Assembly (NCBI GenBank): GCA_951812735.1
Contig: OX638332.1
Span: forward strand, 268,508-332,507
Direction of reading: 5' to 3'
Origin: Candidatus Dadabacteria bacterium
GTDB taxonomy: Bacteria; Desulfobacterota_D; UBA1144; Nemesobacterales; Nemesobacteraceae
Length of the DNA stretch: 64,000 nt
This document shows, piece after piece, positions 62,489-64,000 of the stretch (position 1 is its first letter; each line of letters begins with the position of its first letter). Below the pieces are notes generated by a model. That model saw only the letters and a list, made by a program, of their open reading frames with translations. It searched no databases and was not told where the DNA came from. A program made the translations under genes and the position numbers.

Positions 62489-64000
62489 TCAGTTCACGTC
62501 ACTGGGTCGCGGGTGCGAGGTTTCCGTTAATCTCTCAACCGAGATAACTCCCCCAAGATTCTTAAGCGATTCAATGAGTTTTTCAAGTTGTGTGATATTT
62601 TCCACCGCCACATCGAATCTCGCATCTCCCTGTCCAACCTCATCTTCGCTTATATCGGCCCTGACGATGTCAACATTCAGACCCGAGACCGTACTTGTAA
62701 GTTCAGAGAGTATACCTTTTCTGTTTTCACACCTCACCGAAAGACCGATCGGTATCCGCCCCGAATACTCATCGTTCCAGGCAACATCTATTCTCCTTTC
62801 AGGAGCGACTTCGAGCAATTTGGGGCAATTGTAAACATGCACGGTTATACCTCTGCCTCTGGTTATGAAACCTATGATCTGTTCCCCCGGGACCGGGTTG
62901 CAGCACTTACCAAACTTTATAAGTATGTTGTCATATCTTTTAACGAGCACCGCGTCTCTGTACTCGTCCTTGGAAATTCTGTTTATGATACTTTTTATTC
63001 TTTTGTTTTTCTCGGCGCCGTCAGCGAATTTTCGGGGATGCATTGCCTTGAGAAGATCATTCACCGCGGCGTTGCCAAATCCGACCGCCCTGTAAAAATC
63101 CTTTATTCCAGAGAACTGAAGTTTCGTCAGCGACTCGTCAATCTTTTTCTTTTCCAGCATCTTGCGCAGGTTGAGTCCTTTCGCTGCGAACTTCCTCTGA
63201 GTTATGATTTCTCCGACCTGTTCGGCCCTGCGGTTTTCCTCCTGTCTCAGCCAGCTCCTTATCCTGTTCTTGGCCTTCGAGGTAACGACGAAATCAAGCC
63301 ACTGTCTGTTGGGAATCCTGTCTTTAGAAGTTACGACTTCCACAATGTCTCCCGTTTTAAGCTTGTAGTCGAGCGGAACGAGTTTGCGGTTAACAAAGGC
63401 CTGAGAGCAGTGATTCCCTATATCGGTGTGAATTGAATAGGCAAAATCAACCGGAGTCGCTCCCACGGGAAACTCTATGAGGTCCGCGTTAGGAGTATAG
63501 ACGTATACGACATCCAGTATGAGCTCTCCTTTTATGGCTTCTATGTACTCCGTTGAGTCTTTTATATCCTTTAGCTCAACGAGATGGCGGAGGTTTGAGT
63601 AGATTTTTTCGTCCCCGTTTTCTATCGAATTCCCCTCTTTGTACCTCCAGTGAGCGGCAACCCCGTATTCCGCGATTCGATGCATCTGCTCCGTCCGTAT
63701 CTGTATCTCCATCTGTTCTCCGAACGGTCCTATTACGGCCGTATGAATGGACTGGTAATTGTTGGCCTTCGGAAGGGCTATGTAGTCTTTTATTCTTCCC
63801 GGAATCGGTTTCCACAGGGAATGCACCGCTCCCAGAACCTGGTAGCATTCGTTTTCGCTCGCGGTAACAATCCGAAAACCCAGTATATCGTAAATATTGC
63901 GCAGGCTTATGTTCCCCTTTTTCATCTTGCTGTAGATGCCATATAGATGCTTGAATCTCCACGAGACGTCACCTTGAATTTCGAATTCCTTCATCTTGGC
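62489..64000 (-). CDS. RelA/SpoT family (p)ppGpp synthetase/hydrolase, partial
   Basis: The N-terminus lies beyond the right edge; 503 residues are visible and the frame is still open at 64000. What is present: the synthetase domain (KHLYGIYSKM, YDILGFRIV, NYQSIHTAV, EIQIRT), the TGS domain (VYVYTPNADLIEFPVGAT), the helical domain, a conserved-cysteine part (KCCNPVPGEQIIGFI) and a C-terminal ACT domain. The missing part should hold the HD hydrolase domain, so Rel, RelA or SpoT type cannot be decided. It heads the long minus-strand array. Confidence 0.93.
   Translation of the reverse strand, partial: AKMKEFEIQGDVSWRFKHLYGIYSKMKKGNISLRNIYDILGFRIVTASENECYQVLGAVHSLWKPIPGRIKDYIALPKANNYQSIHTAVIGPFGEQMEIQIRTEQMHRIAEYGVAAHWRYKEGNSIENGDEKIYSNLRHLVELKDIKDSTEYIEAIKGELILDVVYVYTPNADLIEFPVGATPVDFAYSIHTDIGNHCSQAFVNRKLVPLDYKLKTGDIVEVVTSKDRIPNRQWLDFVVTSKAKNRIRSWLRQEENRRAEQVGEIITQRKFAAKGLNLRKMLEKKKIDESLTKLQFSGIKDFYRAVGFGNAAVNDLLKAMHPRKFADGAEKNKRIKSIINRISKDEYRDAVLVKRYDNILIKFGKCCNPVPGEQIIGFITRGRGITVHVYNCPKLLEVAPERRIDVAWNDEYSGRIPIGLSVRCENRKGILSELTSTVSGLNVDIVRADISEDEVGQGDARFDVAVENITQLEKLIESLKNLGGVISVERLTETSHPRPSDVN

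Noticed and set aside
1..64000. CRISPR array, insertion sequence, integrase or prophage genes
   Set aside because: No regularly spaced repeats, transposase or integrase motifs were found in any frame.

Overview
The window reads as a chromosomal segment of a diderm (Gram-negative-type) bacterium. BamA, a LolC/E-LolD lipoprotein exporter, Skp/OmpH, FabZ and signal peptidase I all point to an outer membrane. The RpoB/RpoC sequences and the gene mix (HrcA-GrpE-DnaJ, 7Fe ferredoxin, B12-dependent MetH, Bacillus-type PurF) suggest a deltaproteobacterial or Dadabacteria-like lineage; that placement is inference from protein style, not a database result. Native genes use AGA/AGG arginine and ATA isoleucine codons heavily. 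Two segments do not and look acquired. Several genes lack a Shine-Dalgarno (SD) sequence, and two have promoters that would give almost leaderless mRNAs.

Layout. 1-9181 (minus): a partial alpha/beta hydrolase, a 78-residue unknown protein, nth, a 7Fe ferredoxin, secG-tpiA, an aminotransferase, def, an HU/IHF-type protein and metH. 9263-13585: a glyoxalase II-like hydrolase, thrC plus a ubiquitin-like sulfur carrier (plus strand), then dnaJ and grpE read from the hrcA side (minus). 13582-18334: hrcA diverges from lpd-lipB-TPR, followed by a half-size EamA protein and a degenerate receiver protein. 18525-21376: ilvE, then a probably acquired patch carrying a glutathione S-transferase and a DUF1295 membrane protein. 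A 20-bp direct repeat of the 3' end of ilvE flanks this patch. pepA follows.

22976-28165 is a single 1729-residue gene joining a DEDD-type exonuclease-like domain, a four-cysteine cluster, a RecQ-type SF2 helicase and a UvrD/Rep-type SF1 helicase. It is the most unusual gene here and sits as an island between housekeeping genes. 28309-35907 (plus) is a compact run: M20 peptidase, small CbiX/SirB chelatase, HAD hydrolase, acyl-CoA synthetase, purL, purF.

35941-51689 (minus) is the classical transcription/translation block. In transcription order it is tRNA-Thr(TGT), tRNA-Tyr, tRNA-Gly, tRNA-Thr(GGT), tuf, tRNA-Trp, secE, nusG, rplK, rplA, rplJ, rplL, rpoB, rpoC, valS, with a good promoter upstream of the first tRNA. 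51849-64000 (minus) is one long tightly packed array: relA/spoT (cut by the window edge), lepB, pyrR-pyrB-pyrC, lysS, lolC/E-lolD, bamA, skp, fabZ. It links stringent response, pyrimidine synthesis, translation and outer-membrane assembly. No intergenic stretch exceeds 300 bases. No CRISPR array, transposase or integrase was seen.
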